A DNA stretch of 64,000 nt from Diacronema lutheri (taxonomy: Eukaryota > Haptophyta > Pavlovophyceae > Pavlovales > Pavlovaceae), in NCBI GenBank assembly GCA_019448385.1, contig JAGTXO010000012.1:704501-768500 (forward strand), given 5' to 3'. Under the pieces are notes generated by a model. That model had not been told where the DNA came from, did not search any database, and worked only from the letters and a program-made list of their open reading frames with translations. A program made the position numbers and the translations under genes. Position 1 is the first letter of the stretch; every line of letters starts with the position of its first letter. Shown here piece after piece: positions 22,825-32,300 of this stretch.

Positions 22825-22967
22825 CGTGGTCCGACTCCATTTGAAAGTGCAGTGGGAAGGGCCGGTCCGACTCCATCTTTGATTATGAAAGTGGAGCACA
22901 GCAGAGCCAGGGACTGGTCCAAAGGCCTTTCCTCCACACGCCCTTCCACACGCCCCTCCCACACGCG

Positions 22968-24440
22968 ATGGTCGAGCGCACCTTTGGCACCTTCCCGGCC
23001 CCGGCGACGGGTGCTTACGACGACCCGCCGCCCGCGTACGAATACCCGACGCTCGCGCTCACCGCGACGAGCGAGTTTGAGGCCGTCGAGTACAACGCGC
23101 ACGAGCTTGTCATCTCGATGGCGTCGATCCGCGCGGCCGCCCTGGCGCCGAACGCGACGTCCGCCGCGCGGACGCCGCTCGAGCTCGTCGCCGTCATCGA
23201 CGTGTCAGGCAGCATGCGAGGTCCCAAGCTTGAGCTCATGAAGCAGGCGCTCGCGTTCGTCGTCCAGAAGGGCCTGCAGGCGGCCGACTCACTCGCCGTC
23301 GTCTCTTTTGAGTCGACCGTCGCCGTCGAGCTGCCGTTCGTCCAGGCGGACACGAACGGCAAGCGCCGCGCGCTCGATGCGATCAAGGCGCTCGAGGTTA
23401 TGGGCTCGACCAACCTCTCGGGCGGACTGTTGCAGGGCCTGGACATGGTCGCGCAGCGCCGCGCCGCTGCGGGCGCGCCCGGCGAGCATGGCGTGACGCG
23501 CTGCGTGATCCTTTTCACCGACGGTGTCGCCAACGTGGGCATCAAGAGCGAGGAGGGCATCGTCGCGGCGGTGCAAAACGTGCTTCCGTCAACCGGCCCC
23601 GCCGGCTGCGCCATCTTTTGCTTTGGCTTTGGGAGCGACCACTCGGAGGACATGCTGCGCGCCATCTCGGAGGCATCGCCGGGCGGGCAGTACTTCTTCG
23701 TCTCGACGCCCGATTCGATCCCGCTCGCCTTCGCCGACGCGCTCGGCGGGCTCGTCAGCGTTGTTGCGCAGAACGCGCAGCTCACGTGCGCGCCCGTCGG
23801 CGGTGCTGCGACCGTCTCGCGCGTGCTCTCCACGGGCTACCGCTGTGAGCGCGCGCCTGGCGCCTCCTCGGTCATCATCCAGCTTGGCGACCTGTACGCC
23901 GAGGACGAGAAGGACTTGCTCGTTGAGATCGCGCTGCCCGAGCTGCCGCACGAGCTGCCCGAGCCGCAGCCCACGCTCGTTTGGACGCTGCGCTACTTTG
24001 ATATACCCTCGGGTCAGTTTCGCACGGAGCACGTCCAGGCTTGCATCTCGCGGCCCGAGGCGGTGCCGGACGGCCAGCCTCTTTCCGAAGCCATCGAGGT
24101 GCAGCGCATGCGCATGATCACGACCGAAGCGCTGGAGCGCGCGGCCAATGTCGCCGACATGGGCGACGTGCTTGGTGGGCAGGCCATCCTCTCGGCCGCG
24201 CGGGACACGTGCGCGGCGTCGCCTGCGGCGCACGCAGCGATGACGTCGGCGCTCATGGGCGAGCTCGACGACATTGGCGCGCAGTACAAGAGCAATGAAA
24301 TCTACCGCTCGCACGGGCGCAAGGCTACCAAGATGACCGAGCAGGCGCACAGGGTGCAGCGCTCGGCAATGGGCGCAGGAGTCGTGTGGGCGAAGAGCTC
24401 CAAGATGCGCATGAAAGCGCGAGTGCCAGGCAAGCAGTGA
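22968..24440 (+). CDS. von Willebrand factor A domain protein
   Basis: Single exon, 490 aa, ATG at 22968. The VWA domain begins near residue 72 (LELVAVIDVSGSM), with an intact MIDAS DxSxS, a threonine loop in GSTNLSGGL and the second acidic site FTDGVANVG. A beta-rich domain and a helical tail (SEAIEVQRMRMITTEALERAA) follow. The arrangement resembles the VWA plus C-terminal helical region of plant WAV3-type or copine-like soluble VWA proteins, but no RING finger or signal peptide is seen. Metal-dependent protein binding in the cytosol is inferred. It is divergent from AspRS, 143 bp between starts; a 13-bp motif (ggtccgactccat) occurs twice in that promoter gap, at about 22829 and 22861. Confidence 0.85.
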   Translation: MVERTFGTFPAPATGAYDDPPPAYEYPTLALTATSEFEAVEYNAHELVISMASIRAAALAPNATSAARTPLELVAVIDVSGSMRGPKLELMKQALAFVVQKGLQAADSLAVVSFESTVAVELPFVQADTNGKRRALDAIKALEVMGSTNLSGGLLQGLDMVAQRRAAAGAPGEHGVTRCVILFTDGVANVGIKSEEGIVAAVQNVLPSTGPAGCAIFCFGFGSDHSEDMLRAISEASPGGQYFFVSTPDSIPLAFADALGGLVSVVAQNAQLTCAPVGGAATVSRVLSTGYRCERAPGASSVIIQLGDLYAEDEKDLLVEIALPELPHELPEPQPTLVWTLRYFDIPSGQFRTEHVQACISRPEAVPDGQPLSEAIEVQRMRMITTEALERAANVADMGDVLGGQAILSAARDTCAASPAAHAAMTSALMGELDDIGAQYKSNEIYRSHGRKATKMTEQAHRVQRSAMGAGVVWAKSSKMRMKARVPGKQ

Positions 24441-24548
24441 TTTTCATCCGCACCTCGGAGCTCCAAGCTGGGCGCGCTGGCGCTGCGCGACGCGTGCGTG
24501 CAAATTCGTGCAACCCGCAGGCAGCGCGCTGTCGGGACTTTTCCCCCA

Positions 24549-24670
24549 GGGGGGGGGGTTTTCTTTTCTTTTTTTTTGGGGGGGGGGGGGGGGGGGGGGG
24601 GTTGGACATGAGGCTGGCGCTGCGCAGGTCCGAAGTAATAAAAAAGAAACAACAACAACAACAACAACAG
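24549..24670 (+). repeat. Low-complexity tract: G10, T-rich, G24 and (AAC)n
   Basis: Downstream of the VWA gene lies a G run at 24549-24558, then a T-rich stretch, a run of 24 G at 24578-24601, and at about 24647-24670 a microsatellite of seven to eight AAC units. It falls between two convergent genes, so it may lie in a 3' UTR. No gene is visible between 24441 and 24711. Confidence 0.85.
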
Positions 24671-24711
24671 GGCGAGAAGCCGACGACCCTGTGCACGCCA
24701 AGAATGCCACG

Positions 24712-25469
24712 TCACTGAACCCACCGCTTGTCCACGTACACGCGACACGGGGGCAAATCCTTCGAGCCGAACCGCTCGAGCGAGAAGGTGCCGATGATTC
24801 GGCGCTCTCTCCGTACCAGCAGCCTTCGTTGAATCACCGAAAGCGTGCCGGGGCGGACGCTCGGCTCGGCACCGAGCCACGCGTGCGCAAAGAGGATGCG
24901 AGTGTGCGGCGGCAACGAGTTGTCTCCGCGTGTGTAGCCGCTCGTGCACTCGAGATCGAAGCGGAGCACGTTGTTTGGCCACGAGCCATCGATTTGCACG
25001 GCCCCTGGCGCGATGCAAATGTCATCCGCGTAGGCGCCCACGGCCGCGCACGTCGCGCGCCCGTCGGGGCTGAAGGACACCCTCAGCGGCAGGCAGAGGC
25101 GCGCGCCCGACGCGCACCACCTGGGCTCCATCCACGTGTTCTGCTCGCGGCCGATGTCGAGCTTAACCAACCAGTCAGAAGAGATTACGCACCCCTCGCC
25201 GGCCCCCGCCGGCCGCCGCCGCCGTCGCCGCGTCGGAAGCAGAGGCCGTCCACACCGCCGCAGGCGTCCACATCCGCCTGGACGCCGTGAGCCGCGTGGG
25301 GGTGCGGCGGCGCCTGCCCGCGCGCCATCTGCGCGCGCGCGAGCAGGAGCTGCGCGTGCCCACGCACGACGCACGCGGCGAGCTGGAGGCGCATGTGGCG
25401 CTCGAGGGCCGCGCGGGCGACGTCGCGCGAGGGCGCGCCCATGCGCGCCATCCACGCGTCCGCGCCCAT
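24712..25469 (-). CDS. Unrecognised protein, at least two exons, structure unresolved
   Basis: A convincing 3' coding block on the minus strand runs from about 25190 down to a TGA at 24712. It contains DWLVKLDIGREQNTWM, then a beta-rich stretch with SFSPDGRATCAAVGAYADDI and FDLECTSGYTRGDN. Upstream, in another frame, another block (SFGEWSAGLADLLATF, then MGADAWMARMGAPSRDVARAALERH, about 25560-25300) also looks coding; its first in-frame ATG is at 25469. The frames differ, so at least one intron must lie between about 25180 and 25400, but I could not fix its borders. The 5' end is also uncertain because the upstream sulfotransferase-like gene stops at 25622. I do not recognise the family; the fold looks lipocalin-like or beta-barrel. 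Confidence 0.5.
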
Positions 25470-25578
25470 GTGCGAGAAGGTGGCGAGCAGGTCGGCGAGG
25501 CCGGCCGACCACTCGCCAAACGACTCTTTTTGAAAGAGGCAAAGCCTCACGGTCGCGCGCCGAGCGCGACTGGCGGGC

Positions 25579-25609
25579 TCACGGTCGCGGACCCCATCCG
25601 CGACCGTGA
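25579..25609. other. 13-bp perfect inverted repeat (hairpin)
   Basis: A 13-bp stem (tcacggtcgcgga / tccgcgaccgtga) around a 5-base loop lies just past the stop codon of the sulfotransferase-like gene. It is embedded in a partial duplication of that gene's last codons. It could act as an RNA hairpin in the 3' UTR; no role is shown. Confidence 0.7.
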
Positions 25610-25621
25610 AGTCGCACACGG

Positions 25622-26716
25622 TCACGGTACGTCGTACCCCATCCGCGCGCCGAGCGCGAGCACGCGAGTGGCGAGCTCACGGTCGATGGCTGTGAGGTTC
25701 TCCATGTCGATCCGCACGCGCCCGTGATTGCGCGCGTTGCGCGCACCGTCCGCGAGACCTTGTCCGCCGCCCGGAGACGCGCACACCTCCGCGTAGAGCT
25801 GGCGCGCTGGCGGGTAAGCGGCCGAGCCAAATCCGCCCATCCGCGCAACGTCGCACACGCCGACGGCCTCAGCCTTGTAAACGCCGTCAATCTTGCGCGC
25901 GTCGACGGCGGCCATCATAGCCTCGTAGTATAAGGTGACGTACCACCCGACCACGGGCAGGCAGCTGTCGGCGGCCCAGGCGTGCGCGGGCCACAGCGCC
26001 GCGGCAAAGAGGGCGAGCGCGTGGCTCACGGGCGCGGTCTCGTTGCGGCAAAACTTGACGACGAGGGACTCCATCGTGCGCAGCGGGTGGCGCGCCTGCA
26101 GCAGGGTCTTGGCAAACGGCGTGTCGCACGCGCGTCCCTCCGTGATCGCACAGCCCCATTCGCTTCGGATGATCTCGCCGCACTCGCGAGCCCAACACGC
26201 GTCCCACGTCCTTCGGTAGGAGCAGCTCGTCGAACGCCGAAAGCCGGCGGGGTGAAAGCCCATGTTGCGCAGCGAGCGCGCGCAGATCAGCTCGACCGAC
26301 TCGTCCGGCGCGATGCCCGGCAAGAAGCGAATGCCGTGGAACCAGCTGACTGTCCCGTCGCGGCAAAAGGTCGTGCTCGCGTCCGACGCCTCGTGCGCGA
26401 CTTCAAAGCCAAGCGTGGCAAGCGACGCGCTGGTTTGCACCGTGCCGGACGACTGCGAGCCCACGATGAGCAGCTGACGCGACTCGCCGTGCCCGACCGG
26501 CGGACGCAGCCAGCCGGACTCGAGGTGCACCCAAAGGTACGCCGAGTAGACCGCGTACGGCACCGCGATTAGCAGAGTGAGCGCCGTGAGATCGCGCGCC
26601 ACCTTGCGCAAGCCGGCGGGCGCCGGCACCTGTGCCTGCCTCACCGGAGGCGCCGCCTGGGCGTCTCTGGCCTTGGCCTTCCTCGCCGCCCCTCTGCGCT
26701 GCTTGGCGTCTCCCAT
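25622..26716 (-). CDS. Sulfotransferase-like type II membrane protein
   Basis: Single exon, 364 aa, ATG at 26716. A basic N-terminus is followed by one hydrophobic segment near residues 43-62 (LTLLIAVPYAVYSAYLWV), giving a type II topology typical of Golgi transferases. Next comes LLIVGSQSSGT at about residue 85, resembling the PAPS 5'-phosphosulfate loop, and later ARHPLRTMESLV, resembling the 3'-phosphate motif region. Cysteines in the luminal part could form disulfides. A Golgi sulfotransferase acting on glycans or proteins is the best guess; a related P-loop glycan enzyme is possible. Its final codons are partly duplicated downstream (25555-25615 against 25636-25700). Confidence 0.65.
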   Translation of the reverse strand: MGDAKQRRGAARKAKARDAQAAPPVRQAQVPAPAGLRKVARDLTALTLLIAVPYAVYSAYLWVHLESGWLRPPVGHGESRQLLIVGSQSSGTVQTSASLATLGFEVAHEASDASTTFCRDGTVSWFHGIRFLPGIAPDESVELICARSLRNMGFHPAGFRRSTSCSYRRTWDACWARECGEIIRSEWGCAITEGRACDTPFAKTLLQARHPLRTMESLVVKFCRNETAPVSHALALFAAALWPAHAWAADSCLPVVGWYVTLYYEAMMAAVDARKIDGVYKAEAVGVCDVARMGGFGSAAYPPARQLYAEVCASPGGGQGLADGARNARNHGRVRIDMENLTAIDRELATRVLALGARMGYDVP

Positions 26717-27381
26717 TCCTGTTCACTTTTCGCGCTTTCCCTTTTACCGCTTTCCGCCTCGCCTTTTGTGATCAGATCGCCATCTTTTTACTTTTTGACG
26801 CTTTTCCTTTCCCGAGCGCCACGGCGCAAAAATGGAGTCGAGCACCACGGCGGGACACACCGCCTCTCAAACCCTAACCCTAAACGGCGGGCGCACACGT
26901 GGATGGCTCGGTCTTCAGCGCGCTTCCCGCAAAGAAGCGTTGCGCGCTCGGCTCCATTTCCTCGCCATCGGCGCCAAGCATGCCGCAGATGCTCCAAGGG
27001 GGTTCTTGCGTGGCTCGCACCGAGCTGCTGGCAGCGCGCACGTCTCGGGTGCCATCAGGGATGATGCTCGAGACCGCGACGCCAAAGGCTCGTCCTTGCG
27101 CCAGCAACTCGTGCGTTGCGATCCGCAGCTTCCGATCGGGGCCGGCTTTCGTTCCTTTTTAACCAAAACTCTCCCCGCGACAGCGCGCGCGCGCACGCGC
27201 GTCTCGCGCGCGCGCCGACTGTGCTCACCGCCGCCGCGCCCCGCTCACACCCGCGACGGCGAGAGCTGACATGAAGGGACCTCGCGACCAAGACCTTCTT
27301 CGACGCGTCCAACGACACCGGCCTCGAGGTCGGCCGTCGTCTGCCCGGCAATCCCTCTTCCCCCCTAGCCCCACAGATAGC
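26717..27381. other. Gene-poor interval with telobox and a coding-like segment
   Basis: No complete gene could be built here. The part upstream of the sulfotransferase ATG is relatively AT-rich and promoter-like. A telomere-like AAACCCTAACCCTAAAC lies at 26869-26885. On the minus strand, about 27140-26880, a stop-free reading of about 85 codons looks like real protein (HELLAQGRAFGVAVSSIIPD, later MLGADGEEMEPSAQRFFAG, ending at a stop near 26880) but has no in-frame ATG, so it would have to be a terminal exon or a relic. The opposite strand is also open there, without an ATG. The rest (27180-27380) is GCGC-rich with no signal. Confidence 0.35.
26869..26885 (+). promoter_or_regulatory. Telobox-like motif AAACCCTAACCCTAAAC
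   Basis: Two and a half CCCTAA-type telomere units in tandem, within an intergenic interval and 153 bp upstream of the sulfotransferase-like gene. In plants AAACCCTAA (telobox) is a promoter element of ribosomal and translation genes; here it may equally be a short interstitial telomere seed. Function is inferred only. Confidence 0.5.
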
Positions 27382-28218
27382 CTACAGTTGTGCCGGACGA
27401 CGGGCGTCCGGCCTGGCGATGCGGAACGAGCTCGCGATCATGCGCAGCACGTCGCCCTCCGCTCCCCAGGCTTCGCGCGGCGCAAGGACCGTGAGCGTAA
27501 AAAGGTCGCCCGTGCCCGCGTCGTACGCCACGCACGCGACGTTGCGAATCACGCGGCCGGCCATCTCGGTGCCTTCCGAGAAGCGAACGGTGTATTCGAA
27601 CTGGAGCACGCCGTCCGCGCGTAGCTGCGCGGCGTCGAGCGTCGCCTCCTTGCCCGAGCCGGGCGGCGCGATCGACGAATCGAGGAGCCGCTGCGCGGCG
27701 CGATCCGGTTGGCCCAGGATCGCCATCACGTCTTTGCCCTTGCCGAGCGCCGCTCGGAGCACACTGACATTCTTTGTGCGATCGCCGCCGGGCGGGCCGA
27801 AGGCCGCGTCGAGCTGCGGCCCGACGCGCCGCGCCGCCACCGCGCGTGGCACAAACGGCACCTGAGGGTCGCGCACCTGTCCAGCCTTTGGCAGGCTGAG
27901 CGCCTGGTCAGCGAGCCACGCCTTTGGGTAGACAAATTCGAATGCGCCGTCGCTAGCCAGGTAGCGCCTGAAGCCCCCCACGGGGTAGAGCACATCGAGC
28001 CTGTACGTACGGGACGCGTCAGGCGCGATCGAGAGCACTGCCTGCGTCACGCCAAACAGGTCGCCGCCGAGCGCGACCGCGAGGCCAAGCGGCACGGTAG
28101 AGACGAGCGCTCGCCTCGACGCGGTAGATATGGCCACGCGCCCAGCACCGGGCCGCAGCACACTCCCGGGACGCTGGGCGCTGGCGAGGAGCGCGAGTAC
28201 GCCCGCGCAGAATGCCAT
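27382..28218 (-). CDS. PsbP-domain thylakoid lumen protein
   Basis: Single exon, 278 aa, ATG at 28218. The N-terminus is tripartite: a signal peptide (AFCAGVLALLASAQ), a transit-like RPG/Ser/Arg stretch (VAISTASRRALV), then a hydrophobic Tat/Sec-like lumen signal (PLGLAVALGG). The mature part has the PsbP hallmark YLASDGAFEFVYPKAWLAD and the later strands LQFEYTVRFSEGTEMAGRVIRN. PsbP-like and PPD proteins assist photosystem assembly in the lumen. The VPLGLAVALGG segment lacks an obvious twin-arginine immediately before it, although RR occurs seven residues upstream. It lies 116 bp downstream of, and on the same strand as, the Tudor splicing factor. Confidence 0.85.
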   Translation of the reverse strand: MAFCAGVLALLASAQRPGSVLRPGAGRVAISTASRRALVSTVPLGLAVALGGDLFGVTQAVLSIAPDASRTYRLDVLYPVGGFRRYLASDGAFEFVYPKAWLADQALSLPKAGQVRDPQVPFVPRAVAARRVGPQLDAAFGPPGGDRTKNVSVLRAALGKGKDVMAILGQPDRAAQRLLDSSIAPPGSGKEATLDAAQLRADGVLQFEYTVRFSEGTEMAGRVIRNVACVAYDAGTGDLFTLTVLAPREAWGAEGDVLRMIASSFRIARPDARRPAQL

Positions 28219-28334
28219 CGTGAAAAACCGAAAACGTAAAAAATTATAGAGCGTCGGTCACGCTCACAAAAACATCGCTCTGCTCATGAAAAGCCCTTTT
28301 GCACTCATGCGCTCAAGCTCACGCTTGGCGCCGT

Positions 28335-29264
28335 TCACCACCCCTCGCCGCGCTGCGCGGACTGTGGGCCTCGGAAGCGGCGCGCCATCTCTTGGTGGTC
28401 GCGCTCGGGGTCAAAGTGCGGATCGTGGTTGTTGCGCGTGAGCTTTGTGAAGTCCTTCTTCTTGGTGACGAACGACTGCCACGAGTTGCGCTGCTCGTTG
28501 ATGGCCTCGTCCTTCTCGGCCGCGTGCGCCTTGCGCGTGATCGCCTTGATCTTCTTGCGCTTGCGCTCGGCGACCTCCGGCGTGTCGTCCGGCTTGATCT
28601 CGAGGCTGGCCGGGATCTGGAACGGTCGTTTCCTCGAGCCGCCCTGCCCGTCCTCCTCATCCGGCGCAGCCCCGCCCCGGCGCGCACCGCCGCCGGCGGG
28701 CGGCCTGCTCGGCCCCGCACGGCTACCCTCCCTCTCCGCGCGCGCCGCGCTCTCGCCCTCGTCCGCCCGGCAGCACTCCGGCTCGAGAGTCTCGGTGCCT
28801 TCGAATCCGTCGTACTCCACCTCGACCGTGTCCGCGCCCACGCCGCGCACCGTCGCCCTGTAGAAGGCGCGGTCGCCCGCGTACCACGCGGACACCTTCC
28901 GCCCGGCCGAAAACGCGGACAGGTCGGGCCGCTCGTAGGGCTTGGCCGCGAGCTTGGCGACGAGGTCCTTGGTGCCGCGCAACATACCCATAAAGGCGAC
29001 GTCGTACCCCTTGTCCGTCACGCGCTCCACTCTGGCCGGGTGCCATTCGCCGTCCGCGGAGAGCGCAAGCACCTTGTCGCCGACGCGGAACGCGGCAGCC
29101 GCGGCAGACTTGCCAGCCTGCTCGACTCTAGCGAGGTCTGACAGGGTGTTTACAAGCTCCACCAAGTCGGCGCGCAGCTTGATCAGCTCCTCGTCGCCCG
29201 GCGCCGCGCGCAGCGCGCTCTCCACCTGCTCGAGCTGCGCGACATACCCGCTCACATCCGCCAT
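28335..29264 (-). CDS. Tudor-domain splicing factor, SMNDC1/SPF30-like
   Basis: Single exon, 309 aa. The ATG at 29264 gives MADVSGYVAQLEQVESAL, which matches the SPF30 N-terminal helix (YKAQLQQVEAAL in animals). Two Tudor/SMN-type barrels follow: FRVGDKVLALSADGEWHPA and FSAGRKVSAWYAGDRAFYRA. The latter region ends in an EYDGFEGTETLEPE motif. After an Arg/Gly/Pro linker, the C-terminal half (RKRPFQIPASLEIKPDDT, NSWQSFVTKKK) matches the SPF30 tail. SPF30 binds symmetric dimethyl-arginine and is needed for tri-snRNP joining. Human SMNDC1 has one Tudor domain, so the second is notable. It is divergent from Mrd1, 104 bp between starts. Confidence 0.85.
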   Translation of the reverse strand: MADVSGYVAQLEQVESALRAAPGDEELIKLRADLVELVNTLSDLARVEQAGKSAAAAAFRVGDKVLALSADGEWHPARVERVTDKGYDVAFMGMLRGTKDLVAKLAAKPYERPDLSAFSAGRKVSAWYAGDRAFYRATVRGVGADTVEVEYDGFEGTETLEPECCRADEGESAARAEREGSRAGPSRPPAGGGARRGGAAPDEEDGQGGSRKRPFQIPASLEIKPDDTPEVAERKRKKIKAITRKAHAAEKDEAINEQRNSWQSFVTKKKDFTKLTRNNHDPHFDPERDHQEMARRFRGPQSAQRGEGW

Positions 29265-29368
29265 ACTTTTGCGTCGGCTCGAGGCAGGAGGCAGGCAGCT
29301 CGCCACGGAGCCGAGGGCGGAGAGGACGTGCACGTGCACGTCCGAGGCGCGGCAGGCGGCAGCTCGCC

Positions 29369-32300
29369 ATGTCGAGCCGCGTGTGCGTGAAGAATCTGCC
29401 GCGCAAGTGCACGGAGACGCGCCTGCGCGAGCACTTCGCCTCGCAGGGCGGCGACATAACCGATCTGCGCATCATGCGCAAGGCGGACGGCTCGTCGCGC
29501 ATGTTTGGCTTCGTCGGCTTCAAGACGGACAAGATGGCCGCGGCGGCACGCAACTACTTCAACAACACCTTCATCGGCACGGTGAAGATTGCGGTGGAGC
29601 TCGCTCGCACGCGCGGCGACGAGGAGCTCGCGCGCCCGTGGAGCAAGCACTCGAAGGGCAGCTCGGCGTACGAGCGCGTGCAGGGGCGCGGGCACGCCGC
29701 GTCGCGCGGCGCGGACGCAGAGATCGGCGATGCGCCGGGCGCCGAGCGAGGTAAGGGTGGGCGCGGGGGCGCTCGCGCGGAGGAGGAAGACCCAAAGCTG
29801 CGCGAGTACCTCACGCTCATGCGGCCGAGGGGCACCGCTGCCAAATTTTGGGCGGCCGATGGCGACGTGGCGGACGGCGACGCGGTGGGCGCTGCCGACG
29901 CGGGCTCGCGCCGCCCGCTCAAGGCCGTGAGCAAGCAGCTGCAGGTGGTCAACAAGAAGCCGGGTGGTGAGGGCCAGCTCGTGACCAAGACGCACCTCAC
30001 CTTTGAAGAGGACGACGCAGAGAGCGACGGTGAGTACCAACCAATCGTCGCGCCGCTGCCGGGCGCGCACGCGGACGGCAGCGGCGCGGCGGGCGCCAAG
30101 CCGCACGCGATGAGCGACCTCGACTATTTGCGCTCCAAGCAGCAGGCGGCGAGCCTGAGCGACGACGAGGAAGGCGGCGACGAGCATGGCCGCGCGGACA
30201 AGCTCCCCGCCGACGCGACTGACCATGGCGAGGAGGGCGATGGCGACGGCGAGGGCGACGGCGACGGCGACGGCGAGGGCGAGGGCGATGGCGAGGCGGC
30301 CGACGGCGTAGGGGCGGCGGCGGTCGGCGGCGGCGGCGCGCGCGGCGACGGACGCGACGAGAGCGCAGACAACGCGGCGGCGGCGGTGCAGGCCGACGAC
30401 GCTGACCTGGCAGAGAGCGGCCGCCTCTTTGTGCGAAATCTCGCCTACGACGTCACCGACGACGAGCTGCGCGCCCTTTTCGCCAAGCATGGCCCGCTCG
30501 CCGACGTGCTCGTCCCCGTCGATCCGACGACGAAGCGCGGCAAGGGCTTCGCGTACGCGCAGTATATGCTACCCGAGCACGCCGTGCGCGCGCTCGCCGC
30601 GCTCGACGGCTCCATCTTCCAGGGTCGCATCATACATCTGCTCCCAGCGAAAATGCCGCGCGCGGCTGCGCACAAGGCGGAGGAACGCGCGGACGGCGCG
30701 GACGGCGGGGGCCGCGGCTTCAAGGGCGCGCGCGACGCGGCGCGGCGCGCGTCCGCGCAAACGCCGACGGGGTGGAACTCGCTCTTCATGGGCACGGACG
30801 CGGTCGCGCTCGCCGCAGCGGACGGCCTCGGCCTCAGCAAGGCGCAGCTGCTTGGCCCAGACGCGGACGACGCCGCCGTCCGCCTCGCGCTCGGCGAGAC
30901 GTCGATCGTCGCGGCGACCAAGGCGTGGTTCAGCACGCACGGCCTCAACGCGCGCGCGCTCGACGCACTCGACGCCGCGCGCGACGCGGCGGCCACCGCC
31001 GGGCGTGCGGACATTGCGCGCTCGCGCACGGTGATCTTCGTCAAGAATCTGCCCGCTGGCGGGAGCGAGCCGCTGCTGCACGCGCAGTTTGGCCGGTACG
31101 GCTCCATCGTGCGCCTCCTCATGCCGCCCGCGCGCACGCTCGCGCTCGTTGAGTTTTCGGCGATCCAGGAGGCGCGCAGGGCATTTGCTGGCATGGCGTA
31201 TCGCAAGCTGGCCGAGGGGCAGGCGCCGCTCTACCTCGAGTGGGCGCCGCAAGCGCTCTTTGATCGCGAGCAGGACGAAGGCGGCACCGATGAGGCGGAC
31301 ACGGATGCGGTGGCCGTCGAGCGCGCGCGCGGGCGCGCGCGTGGCGTGGACGACGGCGTGGCGGGCGAGGGGGCGGCCGAGGCGGCAGATGCGCACGTGG
31401 CACGAGCGCCGGGCGACGGTGCGCGCGGCAGAGCAGGCGCGCGCAGCGACGAGCGCGCCGGCGATGCCGCCAAGCCGGACGCCACGCCCGTGCTCGCCGC
31501 AGTTGCCGTTGGTAGGGGCGCGAGCGGCGTCGAGCTCGCCGGCGCGAGCGGGGCCGGCGTTGACCCGGACGCGGACGCGGACGCGGATGGTTTTGACGAG
31601 GGCGTGGGCGTGGGGCAATCTGTCTACGTGAAGAACCTCAGCTTCGCGACGGACGAGGCTGCGCTGCGCGCGCTCTTTGAAAAGCGCTTCCCAAAGCAGC
31701 GCGTGCGCGCCGTCACGGTCGCGCGCAAGGCCGACCGCAAGCAGCTCGGTGATGCTGGCCGTCGCAACCCCGCACGCGCGCCGCACGCGCGCCATGGGCG
31801 CTCTGCGCCACCGCGCCGCGCGCGCTCACGCCGCACTCGCGCGTCCGCGCCACTCGTCGATCCGCGCGGCCCGCGCGCAGGCAAGCCGCGCTCGATGGGC
31901 TTTGGCTTTGTCGAGTTTGAGTCGCGCGAGGCGGCGAGGGAGGTCGTCAAGGCGGCCGCCAGCTCGCCACGCCCGCTCTCGCTCGACGAGCACGTCCTCA
32001 CGCTCAAGCTGTCGACGCCGTACGCGGCGGGCGCGTCGGCCGCGGCTGCGCACGGCGCGCGGAGCGCGGAGCGTCGCGCGGCCGCGCCCAAGGGCCGTCC
32101 GTCGCGCAAGCTCACGGTGCGCAACGTGCCCTTCGAGGCGAGCAAGAAGGAGCTCCGGATGCTCTTTGCCACCTTCGGGGAGGTGAGGCGCCGCCACGTC
32201 CTGCCGCGCGCCGCGACGGCGCTGCCGCGCGGCAGCGGCAGCGGCCGCTCGGCGCAGCGCGCGCGCGCGCGCGCGCTGACCGTCGGCGCGCGCGCCGCCG

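Noticed and set aside
26899-27162. Plus-strand 87-aa gene
   Set aside because: The frame starts at GTG without an ATG and lies antisense to a more protein-like reading. Neither strand gives a complete gene, so only the interval is reported.
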